A DNA stretch of 64,000 nucleotides from Promethearchaeota archaeon Loki_b31 (GTDB lineage: Archaea > Asgardarchaeota > Lokiarchaeia > Sigyniarchaeales > SOKP01): contig NJBI01000003.1 of the NCBI GenBank assembly GCA_005222975.1, positions 1 to 64,000 of the forward strand, read 5' to 3'. Of the stretch, positions 62,831-64,000 are shown in pieces. The first letter of the stretch is position 1; every line of letters starts with the position of its first letter. The translations under genes and the position numbers were made by a program. The notes under the pieces were generated by a model. The model saw only the letters and a program-made list of their open reading frames with translations. It was not told where the DNA came from and searched no databases.

Positions 62831-64000
62831 TTATTTATCATCTTCAACTATTTCTAAACCTAAAATTTTCGCTCCGTTTATGAAATCTTCCTTCCAATCC
62901 CCTATGAAAGTTACCCTATGCCATCCAAATGCGTCCCAATCATAGTTTTCCATAATCTTTTCAACATCGCTCTCAACTAACATTTTAGAAACGCAGCCTT
63001 TTTCATCCACTATATTATCTATTATTTTTCCCGTACGGATTGAGATTTTTTTTTCAAAAACGCTGATTTTAATAGTCGTTACTGGTTTCCCTATTGGAAA
63101 TTTAACGCGAGGTGAGGCACCTAAAAAATGAGTTTCACCATGGTATACGATATCATAAGGCGCTTGTGGACCCTCTGGACCTTGTAAATTACATGGAGCT
63201 ACACAATGCATATACGTGATTTGATTTTTTTTGATATCAAAAGTGTGGTTGGACACATATCCCGGTCTACCAGTTAAGTACAGGCCAAAAAGAAAGCTTA
63301 TGGTCGAATCCATGTCGGACTCACATATGCCGTATTTTCCTTCGTTACTTAATTCGAAAAAAGCCATGCAAGGATAAGCGGGAAACGCGCCGCACAACAA
63401 GAATGTGCCACAATCGGGAGTAAAAATGTCAATGTCTTTATCTTTCAAGATATTTTTAAAAGCTAGATATAGTTTTGCGGAATTTAAAATGGTTTTTTCC
63501 GTGGGTTCTACTAAAGAAGCATTTTCCATCCATTTTTGAGCGATCTTTTTTGCTTGGTCCGTGTTAACCTCATTATAATATTTGAGAATCTCCTCTGGAT
63601 CTCCTCTAATCATTTCTATATCGAATACATTTTTTAAAATTTCTTTATAGAGCGCTTCATCCTTTCTCCACTGGTGTGCTTGATCAAGACCAACTGTATC
63701 GGTATAAAATTCAAATTCCTCATCGTTACTCATTTTACCTACTTGATCCAAAAACTCTGGATGATTTTTAGCTATTCGCATCCGTTCGGGATTAAACAAC
63801 CCTAATATAACCTCCCAGTTCATTTTGATGACGTCCTTAGCGTAAACCAAGACACTTTTTCCTCTCAAACGCACGAGATTAAACATATTCCCAAACATCC
63901 TGTCAAAATCTTCTAAATTTTTTGAAGATAAAATAGATAGTTGATAATTCTTGTCTTTAACACTTGAGAATATTTTTGTGAATGTATGGTCTCCAGCATA
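62831..64000 (-). CDS. L-fucose/L-arabinose isomerase-like sugar isomerase (N-terminus outside the window)
   Basis: The reading frame continues to the last base, with no stop between the internal Met at 63898 and 64000, so the gene starts beyond the window. The visible part has DIFTPDCGTFLLCGAFPAYP, CMAFFELSNEGKYGICESDM, DSTISFLFGLYLTGRPGYVS and YMHCVAPCNLQGPEGPQAPY, wording typical of the fucose/arabinose isomerase C-terminal family, with metal-binding Glu/Asp/His. It interconverts an aldose and ketose. The end is a separate beta domain (GKPVTTIKISVFEKKISIRT). It is convergent with the IS transposase and close to sugar transport and hydrolase genes. Confidence 0.82.
   Translation of the reverse strand, partial: YAGDHTFTKIFSSVKDKNYQLSILSSKNLEDFDRMFGNMFNLVRLRGKSVLVYAKDVIKMNWEVILGLFNPERMRIAKNHPEFLDQVGKMSNDEEFEFYTDTVGLDQAHQWRKDEALYKEILKNVFDIEMIRGDPEEILKYYNEVNTDQAKKIAQKWMENASLVEPTEKTILNSAKLYLAFKNILKDKDIDIFTPDCGTFLLCGAFPAYPCMAFFELSNEGKYGICESDMDSTISFLFGLYLTGRPGYVSNHTFDIKKNQITYMHCVAPCNLQGPEGPQAPYDIVYHGETHFLGASPRVKFPIGKPVTTIKISVFEKKISIRTGKIIDNIVDEKGCVSKMLVESDVEKIMENYDWDAFGWHRVTFIGDWKEDFINGAKILGLEIVEDDK

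Overview
The window reads as a low-GC archaeal chromosome segment, most likely an Asgard archaeon of the Lokiarchaeia type. This rests on gene content: two Ras/Rab-like small GTPases, TPR and seven-helix proteins that end in the same longin/roadblock-like domain, an archaeal/eukaryal-type leucyl-tRNA synthetase, an eIF2B-like protein, an archaeal thiolase, separate-subunit methylmalonyl-CoA mutase and ADP-forming acyl-CoA synthetase, a ferredoxin-dependent 2-oxoacid oxidoreductase, and T-rich ends downstream of genes. I saw no tRNA, rRNA or CRISPR array.

Layout. 1-9.5 kb: the 3' end of an acetoacetyl-CoA synthetase gene, then a very AT-rich island of about 8.7 kb, then a second, diverged copy of the same gene end. 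The island carries a free-standing LAGLIDADG endonuclease, a TIR/deoxyribosyltransferase-like protein paired with a winged-helix protein, an OLD-like AAA ATPase with a DUF3696 end plus an unknown partner, a PD-(D/E)XK-like protein and a frameshifted winged-helix relic. It looks like a defence or mobile cargo. 9.6-24 kb: acyl-CoA ligase, a RelE-type toxin-antitoxin pair, AAC(3)-like acetyltransferase, two flavodoxin-type proteins, a cold-shock protein with an RGG tail, enoyl-CoA hydratase, flavin reductase, LeuRS, a radical SAM protein and two thiolases. 24-31 kb: an Asgard signalling block of two paralogous GTPases, each beside a large TPR protein, with two envelope proteins that share an upstream palindrome. 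31-42 kb: DUF35 protein with methylmalonyl-CoA mutase, acyl-CoA synthetase alpha subunit, eIF2B-like protein, M28 peptidase, an MFS transporter, and a three-gene 2-oxoacid:ferredoxin oxidoreductase operon. 42-64 kb: two tandem small paralogues, three URO-D-like proteins, amidohydrolase, sugar isomerases, a GH172-like protein, two GPH-type and one further MFS transporter, another enoyl-CoA hydratase, a YjbQ protein, a second toxin-antitoxin pair and a complete 2.2-kb insertion sequence.

How the genes work together. Acyl-CoA ligase, enoyl-CoA hydratases, thiolases, acetoacetyl-CoA synthetase, methylmalonyl-CoA mutase, ADP-forming acyl-CoA synthetase and the 2-oxoacid oxidoreductase fit fatty-acid/acyl-CoA and 2-oxoacid oxidation with ferredoxin as electron carrier. 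The right-hand third points to uptake and processing of sugars.

The most unusual observations are: (1) the beta subunit of the 2-oxoacid:ferredoxin oxidoreductase (41169-42254) is circularly permuted, with the second half of the usual protein first, yet all four expected cluster cysteines and both halves of the TPP site are kept; (2) two separate places where cargo lies between a gene and a diverged duplicate of that gene's own 3' end; (3) the Asgard GTPase/TPR/longin-like block, with one GTPase carrying Ala for the switch-II Gly.
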